Shown: in pieces, positions 47,317 through 58,839 of the stretch
How the letters are laid out: each line of letters starts with the position of its first letter
Numbering within the stretch: the first letter of the stretch is position 1
Assembly (NCBI GenBank): GCA_000328365.1
Contig: KB294622.1
Location: 9,583 to 73,582, forward strand
From: Capitella teleta
Lineage: Eukaryota; Annelida; Polychaeta; Capitellidae
DNA length: 64,000 bases
Reading direction: 5' to 3'
The notes under the pieces: generated by a model
Seen by the model: the letters and a program-made list of their open reading frames with translations, nothing else
Databases searched by the model: none
Told to the model about the DNA's origin: nothing
Made by a program: the position numbers and the translations under genes

Positions 47317-50115
47317 ATCTAAATGGTGGTCAGCCATTTCTGCAAATCTTTCTGTTTGTTTTTGTGAGTTTTAGTCTGGGTTCTTCCTGTGCCATGTTAG
47401 TTCTCAACTGTCAATTAATTCTGAGTTCATGTGTTTTCTGTGTAATGATGTTTTTTTCCTCCTCCATATGCTTCAAATTTTAATCAATTACAGTACGTGT
47501 AATTTTGTTGTTACATATTATATAAAAAAAAATTAAATTTTAAATTTTAGCAAATTTCTTGATTAATTTTTTTTTTTTTTTTTCTTTTTTCGTCTCATGA
47601 ACTAAAAACTATGCAATAATCACTCGAAACAAACGCAACTACTTCATCCAATCTGTGCTTTAGACCTTCTTCGTATTTCATACGCTGGGTAAAATACCAC
47701 TCCACATACTCCAAAGGGGAAAACCCGTAAAATTGATTCTCACGCTGTAATTTTAGTGTTATGCCTCTAATGTTACATGTAGTTCCATGTTATATCTTTT
47801 AGCTCTTAGTAGTCTTTTCAATGTATTCAGTATTAATTAACTATGAAAAAAAAAAATACACTAGTCTGTTTGATGTTCACCGTCAAACTTACCTTTCACT
47901 AGTCGCACATGATCATGGCCCTGAACAATTCTTGTCTCAGATATTTTGTCCTAACTGATTCTACTTACGATGGCAGCTGCTTACTTGCCCTCGACAGCAA
48001 CTCCATGCGTATTTTACCCTCAGGCTGAAAGGGGTTCTGCAGTGCTCTGCATTTTATGTTATATGTTATTTCAAGATCAAATTGCACCGTTTTTATTTCT
48101 CTTAGGATTTTGCATTTTTTGGGGACTTTTTGCTTTATAATATTCCCCCTTTTTTTTTTCGCATGAATGACTTTCCGGTCCTATTACTTAATCTCTTTAT
48201 CTTTTTTATTTTTCTTCACTTTTTGAATGGTCACAAAAATGAAGCTCATTTATTTACCCAATCATTTTTCTTTTTCTTTATCAAGTGAATATTTAATTCC
48301 TTGAGCATTGTATTAGCTCGTTTTTATTCGTGTGTCATATTATGTGCAATGTTTATTATATTTGATCATTTATATTAATGATTCTAATCATTTTTGAACC
48401 GGAGTATCTCCTAAACTGTATAGACTCGCTTAATACAGTTCAGCAGATACTTTTGGTTGTCATGATTGTTTGAATGTTTTAACTTTTAAGAAATCTAAAA
48501 ACAAAAACTGCTGTTTAACTAATAAATATTCAGGAAGCGAATTCCCTGCTTGAAATCAAAATATTTAATTTCCATTGAGTGATATAAGCACTTGTTTTTT
48601 AAATTTGTCATTTATAAATTTGAATAGTAGTTCTGATGACTAAAAGGCAATAATTCTCTTGATCCAATAATGAATGGATATTTATAAGTGTGCAATAATC
48701 ACTTTGAGAAGATTTTCTTATTGCATGTTATGTGAAGAATAGAAAAAAAAAAGAGAAAAAGGTGAACCCTGTTCAAAATAAATGAGTCCCTGCATACACT
48801 TTCTGATCTTTTATTCTGAATCTCGTCATTTTATCATATTTTCTGCACTGTGAAGGGGAATTTATGTGGTTTTATTTCTACAGCAACGGCAGAATGCAGA
48901 AATATTTCATTAGGCCTTTTTTCGACTGAGGTGTGTATGGAGATAACCCTCTTTACAGATCATGTAACGACTACTAAATAGAATTCATACGAAAGCACTT
49001 CATCGTAAACATATGGCTCACAATTCATGATTACAACACTGATTATGGGTCTTTCGGTTCTCTAAATGTCTCAAATACATGGAAACTCCTGACCATAATT
49101 AAAAGCAAATTAAACAGATTCCCAGCTGAAGGCAGAGTGGGTGATTTTTTTTATTAAAATCAGATTTTTCTTTATTAAAATCAGATTTTTTTCGATTCAC
49201 CATTCGGAATATTGTTAATTATGGAAGCAGGAGTCATGTAAGGGATATCCTCATTCATGGACTAGTGTTTTTCCTTTTGTGCAAGCGGATTATAAGGTTT
49301 TCGTACTTAGAATCATAAATCATAATTCCTTTCATGTTTGATGATGTTTTTGAAACAGTCAAAATCAACTTTAAATAGTTTAAATGTTAAGATGATGTCT
49401 TAGCTCAAGTTTGTTGTGTAATTGTACCAATTGAACATGCACTTGGCACTGAGAAGATAACAAGATAAGGTAATTAAGAATTGGATATTACTGGTAATTT
49501 TGTTTACCAAGCTTCAGCCTTCATTTCACTTTTGAGAGTTCCTGGCGAGTTTACAAAGTCTGTCATATAAATATACCCAAAATTGTTTGATTTCGGGTTT
49601 TTTTTTAATCGTAATGATCATCTTGTTTTCAGCTCAATGAGAGAGAAGTGAGAACAAGTCTGAACTCAGTAAAGTGTGAATATGAACATCATTATTGCGG
49701 CATAAAGTATGCAAAAAAATCTGTGCCATACATATTTACCGGTTACTCCAGTAATGATTAAGCATCCACATTAATCACAATTTGAGATTGATAATGAATT
49801 TTGGGTGTTAATACTATGATAAGAAAATTTTGATTGAAATCAGTGAATTAAACAAAAAAATCACTTAATTTAAATTGTGATTTAAATCAGCCAAATGATT
49901 GATTGAATTTCTTTCAGCCTGAAATAAATCATTCCAATCAAAATCAAGCAAAAAATCCTAAGATTTTAACAGACAGAAGAAAATAATTTCACAAAAGAAA
50001 AAATTTAATTATCTAATATTTGGACAAATTTAAAAAATCCTTATCAACAGCACAAAAAAAAAAACAGTTATTCAATAACATTCAAGTGGATAATCACAAA
50101 TTATAATTCTCAAAT
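47317..50115. other. DENND5 3' flank and convergent intergenic region
   Basis: DENND5-like (plus) and DEAF1-like (minus) genes converge here. T-rich sequence with AATAAA at 48521-48526 and near 48777; either could end the DENND5 transcript. Repeated AAAATCAGATTTTT words occur near 49150-49200. No further gene is recognised. Confidence 0.45.
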
Positions 50116-52270
50116 TCACTTCTCCTTATCGGAATCCTCCCCATCAGCCTCCATAATGTTATCCATATTGTCTTGAGTGGGAGGAGCAAAAGTCACTGTA
50201 AACACTTGTTTGTCATCAGAAACCACAGTCACAGAGTCGACTTTTTCAGAGTGTTGTAAGCCGGCCCTCGCCTGTGCCAGAGCCTGCTGAATGGCTATGT
50301 CCTTCTGTGATCTCTCTTCGAAAATGGCGCGCGATAAATTCAGTTGTGTTTCTATACGGAGAGCAGCAATAGCCTGTGAACGAATTCAATGCAACACCAT
50401 TTCTGATGATTTCTGATTATTTTGATACTAACGTCATTTTTCTCTTTTTCCAAATGCTGGCGCTGAATTCTGAGAGCATCTTCTTTGGACAACATGGCTT
50501 GTTCTTTTGTCTGCTCCACCATTTCTTTCAGTTGCAAAACTTGCTGAGTTAAATTACTCACCATCTTGAGAAATGAATTTAGAATTAACGATACATCTCA
50601 ATCTAACAATATCCTAACCTCCGTTAGTTGCCACCATTTTTTGTGATCGTCCGATTCCATTTTCATCCCCTTTTTCGTTTGTAGTAAATTAGGTTTCACA
50701 GCAGACATAAGTTGCTCTTCTATTTTGGGAAAAAAAAAAAAAAAAATTATCAAAAATAAGAAATTATCGGTAGAGACAAATAACATTTCAGAGCTCGGTT
50801 TTGAATATTTGGAAAATCTCGCCCTTCGCCCGTTAATAATTTGGAGGTTTTCTCACGAGTGAAGTGACCAGAAGCATCGGCAGGGATGATTTGAATTGTG
50901 GTGGTGGGGTCTGTGATGTCGCCCTCAACTTTGAACGGTTGCACCACGCTGGAGCCCAATGTGTAAACAATGGCTGAAAATATTATAATTATATTATTTA
51001 TTTGCAATGGGTGTAATATTCAATTTTTAAAAAAATATGTCAAAAGCAAAAAGAATAATGAACTAAAAAAGTCAGAAAGTTTAGAGGTAGCTCACCTTCG
51101 TTAGATTTCGAGGGAGATTCATGAAGAGGAGATTTTGAAGTCATGCTCAAAGATTTCTTCCTCATAACACCTTCATTTCCATCTCGCTTCCGACGTTTGT
51201 ACGGCTGGAAAAGGCGCACTGGACCCGTCTGTGAAGAAAAGTCCAGAGGTTTTGTCAATTTAGAAGCAGTATTAATCTGACCAAGATTAACTCGGACCTG
51301 AATAAGCGATTATGTAACAAGTGCAAATAATTTTATGCATGCACGAATAATTAATTCAGAATAATTTTCCATTATTCCTTCTTCTACTAATTCCTTAATC
51401 AAAAGTCCTCACTATAAATAATTGAATACCCCAGCTTGAAGAATGTTCACTAAAATTAAAATTGCATTCATATTTTTGTCATTCTCGCATACCACAGAGG
51501 TATCATCGCAGCAGGCAGCACAAGTGCACGAAGTAGCGTGCGGTTGAATGATTCCGTCCTCAATCAGACATTGAAGGGTTCTTCCCCCAAAACGAATGCT
51601 GCGTTTCCAATCTTTACTGGACGCCCTGCCGCACAACGCCTCGTATTCGCTGGGCGTGTACCAGGCATTCTTGAAATGAATGCATCTTCCACGTCCACCT
51701 ATGGCCCAGAAGGGAATGAAAAAAAAAAGTGTTTTTATTTTCATGAAAACTTTGAAATTCATTACCAGAGCCAAACCGGGCCTTGTGCAACTCAGCGCTT
51801 GTGTTCTTACAGCGAACAGGCAAGACGTTCATGAAAACTGATTCATCCCATTGGTACTTAAACCCCTTCTCTCGACTGAGTGGAGAAGAAGGGGTGGGGG
51901 GAGGGAGGGGTGTGGTAGGGCTACGGAGGCCATCATGATCCTGCATGGACAGCTCAACGCCTCCAGCCTGATGCAGACTTTGATCGTGAATAACAATGTG
52001 AGTGGTCTTGACGCCCCCACTGCAGTGCCCAAGCTGATCAGCAGTAAGGATGCCCTGTGAGGTTGCAACTAAGACATGCTGCTGGTCTGGGTGGAGATCC
52101 GTGTCGGAGAGAGCCACTGTGACCACATCGTCGGCCTCCTCCTCCCCCCTCTCGTCTTCATGAAGCTCCTCCTCATCTCTCCCTTCGAGATCTTCGGCAT
52201 TGTTCGGCAAATGTTCGGAGTCCACTTCGGACATTGATCTCGAAAGCTCTTCGCTGTCATTGGGGTTCAT
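50116..52270 (-). CDS. DEAF1-like SAND-domain transcription factor lacking a MYND finger
   Basis: Seven exons give 483 residues: 51766-52270, 51493-51698, 51096-51228, 50857-50973, 50619-50719, 50433-50564, 50116-50373. The N-terminal 120 residues are acidic. The SAND domain (about 145-230) has [24 protein letters not shown] with the DNA-contacting KDWK motif, and [14 protein letters not shown]. It is followed at once by [10 protein letters not shown], the cysteine cluster known from DEAF1, and then [15 protein letters not shown], matching the DEAF1 nuclear localisation segment. These last two features favour DEAF1 over GMEB or other SAND proteins. A coiled coil rich in Gln/Glu/Lys (about 355-400) follows. 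The protein ends 85 codons later with an acidic tail EDSDKEK and stop; no C-terminal MYND zinc finger is present, unlike human and fly DEAF1. It should bind TTCG-containing DNA in the nucleus. Confidence 0.93.
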
Positions 52271-52331
52271 TTTGACTTGAGAGATGCCTCAGGGGTTGTC
52301 AAAGGTGTAGATATGGGGCCTCCGGAGGCCG

Positions 52332-52451
52332 TTCGGGAGTAGATTTCAACGAAATATTAGATAAATTTGATTATTTCTTCTTCGGCAATTTCCGCTTCGG
52401 CCAACTTCGTTGTTTCTCGTTAACCGGAAGCGAGACTTCGGTTTTTGCGAA
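52332..52451 (-). promoter_or_regulatory. Cluster of TTCG half-sites upstream of the DEAF1-like start
   Basis: Seven TTCG/CGAA tetramers lie within 120 bases (52332, 52350, 52381, 52396, 52406, 52437, 52448), including TTCGGCAATTTCCG at 52381-52394, close to the TTCGGGNNTTTCCGG type of DEAF-1 site. They sit 62 to 181 bases upstream of the start codon, in promoter or 5' UTR. Autoregulation is inference. Confidence 0.45.
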
Positions 52452-52692
52452 CCATTTGATTTCCAGCGCAGACGCCATTTTCCCGCCTCAAATGGTTGCT
52501 CTCTGTGAAACGTGCCTGTCAAAGTCACCGCACAAGCTATATTTTCTATTTTCTATGAAAGTGCGCACTGTATCTCATAATAAGTATCGTTTATGGTTGG
52601 AGTTGCCTAGGTAAATATTCCAGAAATTCTGCATTGACTACGCCGCCTCAAAGAGCGTATTGTAATCAGTGTGCGTGTCCAGAGAGCGGACG

Positions 52693-52835
<143 letters not shown>

Positions 52836-54391
52836 GAAATTAAGCAAAAGTGGAACACGTTATGTCCACAACACGGCCTACTTTCCCTCTTTCAGCTGTC
52901 TTTCTGTCGAACACTGCAAGGGTCGTACTCCAGAATTATTTCAACACTGCCGCAGCTCTCTCAATAAAAGGTCAATCATGTATTACAGTGGTATCAAAAG
53001 GAAAAAAAAAAAAAAGTTAATTAATTCTCACTTTCAAAGTCATGCAGCAGTTATACTGTAGTAGCCTATACACAGGCACCAATTAATGAATTAATGTCTT
53101 GGGGAGCCTACAATAGCTTGTCTACCCCCAATAATGCCGCTTAACGAAGAGAGACATTTCCAAATGAAACAGACCAAACTGCTTTCCGAGACCTAGCGTG
53201 TGACGTACATGTAGTTTCACAAGGTGTAGCCGACGTTAATTCTTCCTAAATCCTCGAACGTTCAGGATACGGGCCGATTTACCTAGCGTTTTGACGTTAC
53301 CTGCGATCTATACGGACTGAGCCCTGAAAGAACACGAAAGAATTGCCTTGACGAAATTCGACCTTTCATCGCACAATCTCACAATTTCAAAAAGCAGCGT
53401 CGACCCCGAAAAGAAAGATTGTGTCAGTGTCAGCCGAAAACCAAGAGAAAAATCCCTCAAAAGGAAAGCTCTCTGACATTCCAATTAGTTTGAAAGATGA
53501 CGTCACGATGAAGATGAGATAATTGAAGAAACTGTAAGCTGAAAGGAAAAATATAATTGTTATTGAATTTCCCCAGAGTTACACATTCGCATTAGGAGTG
53601 AGCGGCTCACTTGGTCAGTTCACAGAAGACGATTTCGCTGTTGCTAAGGTTAATTAGACAAATTGACCTGGGAGTATTTATTAATTTATTAATTATGCTA
53701 CCCGTGTATGTGCTGCTATCAGGTGCTGAAGTTGCAAAGCGCCATTCCCTTCGTAAAAACTACAGTTTCACAGGAATGCCTAATGTAAGCTTTTGACAGT
53801 CCCATATTGAATTTACGAATGTATCGAATCATTCATTACATGGAATTGTAATTTGTTCACGTAGTAATGTTTATAAAAATATTCCACAATTATTTATTAG
53901 TGATATTTGGAGTTTTGTTCTCATGGAAAGTATAAAGGGCAATTTGGAATAGCTTGTCTAAAATCTCCTACAACTATCAATGCGTTTCAACGAGCAGTGA
54001 AATAAGAGAAATAAACAATTTGATAACCACCCTCCGAAAACCCTTTAATCAAAAAATTCACATTGATCGCCCGAAGACATGAAATCGACAAGCTCAAAAT
54101 GAGACGAATATTATTAACTTTTAATTCGCCCCCATGACTGATGAAATTGAACGAATGACAAAAGGAATGAAATGGAAAGCGATCCATTTCAATTTCCACT
54201 AAATTTATATAATTATACAAATATGATATGATGGTCCTTTCTCACGAGGTGTTCACTTCACAACATCATAGATGAAAGCAACCTATCACTGCTGGACAAT
54301 CAGTTAGAAATGAGAGGTATTATATTTACCAGGAAGTGCTTGCTTACTTCATCGAGCGGTCGAAGAAATAAGTAGCCTAGTAAGAAATATA

Positions 54392-54731
54392 GAGTGAGTG
54401 ATGGGGTTTTACGGCTCCACCCAATCCGATCGGATGATACGGGCGGCAGAACAGAAGGCCCGGGACCGGGGTTTCCCCCTACTCTTATCGATAAACCCCC
54501 AGGGTTCTTTATCCTGCATACCACCATAGACAGTAGTACACATAGCCCGGCCTTGTTACGCAGCTGCGCAGCACTGCAGAGTCACCGAAGAATTACGATT
54601 ATAACGAATTACAATTATAATTCACAATCATAACGCCCATGGCCTGATCGGGTCTTGAACCCGGGACCTCGACCCCCATGGTCGGCATTGGATTGTAGTC
54701 AGCGGTTTAACCCACAGAGCTATCCGGTGCC
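54392..54731 (-). mobile_element. tRNA-derived SINE, copy 2 (best preserved)
   Basis: Read on the minus strand it starts GGGGCACCGGATAGCTCTGT, with a near-consensus A box TAGCTCTGTGGG and a perfect RNA polymerase III B box GGTTCAAGACC. A body without tRNA similarity follows and ends CACTCACTCT. Perfect 16-base direct repeats CCTAGTAAGAAATATA flank it (54376-54391 and 54732-54747), so it is a recent insertion. It lies in an intron of the decayed FAAH-like gene, antisense to it. Confidence 0.92.
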
Positions 54732-54884
54732 CCTAGTAAGAAATATAAGTCGTGAGTTACTCACCCGAGCTATTGAAAGCCCACAAGCTTCAGTTTGTTT
54801 GTTTTTTTTTGTTTTTTTTTTTTTTTTCTACCAATAACAACTGGTATTAAATGTTTAATACATCTATATATCTATGTAATGGAT

Positions 54885-55842
54885 CGAATGAATATAATTG
54901 TAATGTTGTAGAAATGCACACAGGTATTGCACGCTCGATATAAAGTTTAATGCCTCCAAGAGTCAATTGGTCGCATATGATAGACATGGCCACATCCCTG
55001 TTTCTATCTCTTGCATGGGAGAAGCTGTTGATTCCGTGCACCATGCCGTTCATCTCGGTAACCCTGTTGGTGTAGACGCTGATGGTCTTCGTGTTAAGAG
55101 AAGCATCAGGGATATGATCATGCAGTGTAATTCGTTATGCATTTTATTTCCATGTCTTGATTTGGATGTTAAATATCGTTTATTTTAGACGTATTGTATG
55201 CCATTGTATGGCTGCCAACTGTGACGGCTTAATAGTATCAAAGTTGAAGCTATTCACTTGTGTTGGAGGAAGTGTCTCCGACGGCTTTTAAATTTACCTC
55301 GACGCACACATTGTCATCTTCTTAATGTAATATGCCATGATGCACCTTTTAGTGATCAAATACTTAATCGTTTTGGGAAGTTTCTACGCAGTATACTTAC
55401 TTTTTTTTACTCAGCGATCAGTGGGAGTTCCTCCGTCCTGAGTTCTAATATTGTTTATTTATGCACAAAGCTCGGTATACCAAGGCACCGACTCCTTAGT
55501 GAGGATTTTTCTTTCAGTTCAAATTTTTTGTATTGATGACGCCACTCAACAAATAGGTGGCCTATTAAGGGACCTCATCCGCTTGCAAAATAGCAGTGGT
55601 TTAATTACTAATGGGTGGACGAGGGAGGAGTTCAACTCCCTCTTATATTTATTATGTTGCGAGTAGAGTTGTGTACTAGAGCTGCTCATCACTTGTCATG
55701 TCAGACTGAGTGTCTTTTTGTGTCTTTTGTGAGTTTGTTTGTTTGTTTGGTTTTTATTTCATTATTATTCTTTCTTTCTTGTTTTTTCTTATATGAATAT
55801 TTTGTACTTGCATACCACCTGTGCATATATCTCATGAAATAA
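54885..55842 (+). mobile_element. 5'-truncated LINE, reverse-transcriptase C-terminal part
   Basis: The plus strand reads DIKFNASKSQLVAYDR, MGEAVDSVHHAVHLGNPVG, GLRVKRSIRDMIMQCNSL and LDLDVKYRLF, then in other frames WRKCLRRLLNLPRRTHCHLL and CHDAPFSDQILNRFGKFL. These are the post-catalytic and C-terminal blocks common to many invertebrate LINE reverse transcriptases. Few frame changes suggest moderate age. It ends near a long TA repeat (about 55845-55908) that may be its 3' tail. It lies in the same intron as SINE copy 2. Confidence 0.8.
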
Positions 55843-55844
55843 GC

Positions 55845-55908
<64 letters not shown>
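55845..55908. repeat. (TA)n microsatellite
   Basis: About 30 TA units directly after the LINE fragment. Confidence 0.95.
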
Positions 55909-55910
<2 letters not shown>

Positions 55911-58195
55911 TTATACTTGCATGAAATTCATTGTAATCAAATTAAAAAGAAACACATTCTATGCATACTATTATAACAATATGGAGACCAGCCAGTATGT
56001 TTTCATTGAGCCCACAATTCCTGAAATTTATCATTGATCATTGCTGGAAAAACAAGCCTGTTAATTACATGCTTGAAATTTTCTCTCCGCTACGAGTGCA
56101 GTACCCCCAATCACCGGATTAACCAGGAATCCTCATGACGCCAGAAGAACTTTGGGGGCGTCTTCCGGTGGCGAAGGGGTACTGATCGGGGGAGGGGGTT
56201 CTGCTGTGGGCATTGGGAGTGATATTGGAGGGAGCATCCGTTTGCGGCTCACTTCAGCGGAGCGGTCGGGTTCAAACCCATTTCCCACACTTTGAGGTTA
56301 GTGCGTTATGACTACTGAACGTTATGATAACAACTGCTCGTGTTTCAATCAGAAAGGTTTGGCGAGTAACCGAGAGTGGGGACAAGAAGTTGGTAAATAT
56401 CCGCTAAACATTCATTCCTCACTTATGTAGCACACCAACAACATATATTAATATCAGCGAATAACTTATATACATTCATAAAATCATAACGCAGAATATA
56501 AATTCATAACGCAACTATAATCATAACGTTAGTGTGGGCTTCATGCAGTCCAATGGCAAAAGATGTGGAGAGCTGTATGATGCTAATGGACGCTTTGATG
56601 TCGCCCGAAATGCACGAGATGGACACTGATGTTCCACCAAGGTTGCTCAAACATGAGGTACAATCAGCCACTTATAGTAAATAAGCAGATATAAGGAAAC
56701 GGGATCCAATTTGTTTTAAGGTTTACAACAATAACCGCAAATTGAGAATCGGAAGTTACCTGGATGACGGCTTGATTACCGCCACACCTGCCTGCAGAAG
56801 AGCGCTGGAGATGACGAAGAGAGCCTTACAGGAAATGGGGCACCAGGTAGGCCGATTAAGCCCAGGTAATTGATGAGCAATCAATGGGCAATTACGAGTG
56901 GACAGGTGATCGAATGAACGCCTCCGAATTTGCACGAGGTGAGGACGGCGATGGTGAAAGCCTTCTTGACCGATGGAGGAGAGGAACTCCACGATATGGC
57001 GTAAGTTCTTTAATGGGAGATAAATGTGTGTTATTGCATGATGTGAGTGAATCATCAAAGAATTGTATACGCTACAAAACGGCACATACGAATTTCTGTG
57101 CATTTCTGTTCTGATTTGGATCTGAAGTTCTACTTCTTGTATATTCGGTTCTATTAGTGTTAATCACGCCTTTATGTTTGGCCTTTTGATCTTGTTTTGT
57201 CCTCGCAGGCAATAATATATGAAGATGTGGACCCTTCCTTGAGCGTTCTTGTAAACATGGCGTCTCCTGCGTGCTGGTGAAGGTCTCTTCAGATCCTCAT
57301 GACCAAAGCGATGGTGACTTAATTTTTTTCGCTGGTTCTTCCATGAAGATATACCTTATTACCTATTATTCGATTGTGTTCCACGTGAAAATACACCACT
57401 TTACTGGGAGTTATCATCGAAGAAACTCAGTCTCCCTTCAGTTTATCATGAAACATGTTCGGAACCCCTGGGCTCTTGGTCAAGGGTGTTTTCAAGGGTG
57501 CTTCAAGGGTGTTTTGATGCTCTTGATCGTCCGATATAATTCCTTACCCATTCTTGAATTTCCCGCGATGTAGCGTGTGACTCGCATAAGCTGTCACACC
57601 GCCTGCCTATTCAGCCACGGGCATGACATCAATGCCTCGTATTCGCTCACTTCTTAACCTGTTTTAATTAAGCCGATGGCGAATCTGCAAGAAGCGCAAT
57701 ATGAGATTGGCGGAATCGGCAAACCACAAAAGTATGTCACCTACAAGGGTACATATACATACAGCTAGATAATGCATGAAGGTTCATAATCCATGTAATC
57801 AGAATTAATTAAATCCTATCCTGCCCTGAATTTGCCACACCCACCGCCCCAAACCCTTCTGTATAATTATACAGAGGAGATATATATTTCTTCCTCACCT
57901 GCTGTTCTTGAGACAGCGGGAAAATGACTAGGTTCCCCTTAATATCAGTATATAGAAAGTATCCTTTTTTTTAGAACCTCCGATTTTAGATCTTATAATA
58001 AATTATTATATAAATCATCATTTACTGCCTGTCAAATCGAAAGAAATGCGGTTGACCGATGGATTTTTGGCGGCGACTGAGCCAACTCTTCAAATGAAGC
58101 TTTCGGCCGACCAGTAAAATCCCAGGCGGCGGCGTTCGGTTATTATTCGGTTGGCTAGTCGGTTTTTCCCTGCTGGCTCGAGGCAAGGCCCTCTG

Positions 58196-58839
58196 GGGCC
58201 GATTCCAGAAAGAAACTTAACTTTGGGACTTAGGTTAAGTCCTCCAGGCGTTACTTAAGTTAAGTTTTCAAGTTAAGTCGATTCCACAAACGCATTTTGG
58301 CTGAACTTAACTTAAGTAGCGTAAATCGGATTTGGCTATCTGCCAAGGAATGTACAAGACATGGCAGAAAATTTGATCAGTGGTAAAGTAACTTGCAACA
58401 TGACTTTTATGAATTGTTTATGATTTTTCCGCATCTTTATCGAAAACAAAAGCATCACAAACGCGAAATGCAAGCGTATAGCATCGTTGATTCCTAATCA
58501 TAGCGTAACAAGTGCTCTTTTTTCCGCTTTACAGTCATAACGTTTTTTGTTTCATTTTCTCTTAACGCTTTTTTTTTTTTTTTTTTTTTTTTCATAACGC
58601 TTTCCAGAGCATTGCTCCTGTCTGGAAGGCTTCTTCTAGGTATTGACACCATAGCATTAATCCGGCGTCTTCTAATCGGCGCCATCTTGAATTCACTAAG
58701 TTTAATTTAAGTCAGGTGGAGAGGTCACTTAAGTTTTGCAAGGTGTAGAGGATTTAAGTTTGTTTCTGGAATCGTTTTAGTCAACTTAACTCCTCTCAAA
58801 CTTAGTTTTACCACTTAAGTTTCTTTTTGGAACCGGCCC
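58196..58839. mobile_element. Harbinger-like MITE inserted into a palindrome
   Basis: Terminal inverted repeats GGGCCGATTCC and GGAACCGGCCC bound 644 bases with many ACTTAAG/CTTAAGT words near both ends. CTG is present on both sides (58193-58195 and 58840-58842), giving a 3-base target duplication; this size fits PIF/Harbinger, though the usual target is TWA. Removing the element and one CTG restores the 24-base perfect palindrome GGCCCTCTGGAT-ATCCAGAGGGCC. There is a T tract of about 24 inside and no coding capacity. It lies in an intron of the FAAH-like relic. Confidence 0.7.

Noticed and set aside
50116-52270. GMEB-type SAND protein
   Set aside because: The cysteine cluster [10 protein letters not shown] and [13 protein letters not shown] directly after SAND match DEAF1, not GMEB.
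53511-53540. U12-type AT-AC intron after the first FAAH-like block
   Set aside because: The bases after the expected junction do not match the conserved ATATCCTT donor; a changed GT donor is simpler.
54640-54731. A functional tRNA gene on the minus strand
   Set aside because: The A and B boxes belong to the SINE head; no proper cloverleaf can be drawn and the sequence continues into the SINE body with flanking duplications.
56915-56917. TGA in the FAAH-like relic as a selenocysteine codon
   Set aside because: FAAH enzymes use no selenocysteine, and other independent defects exist in the same gene.
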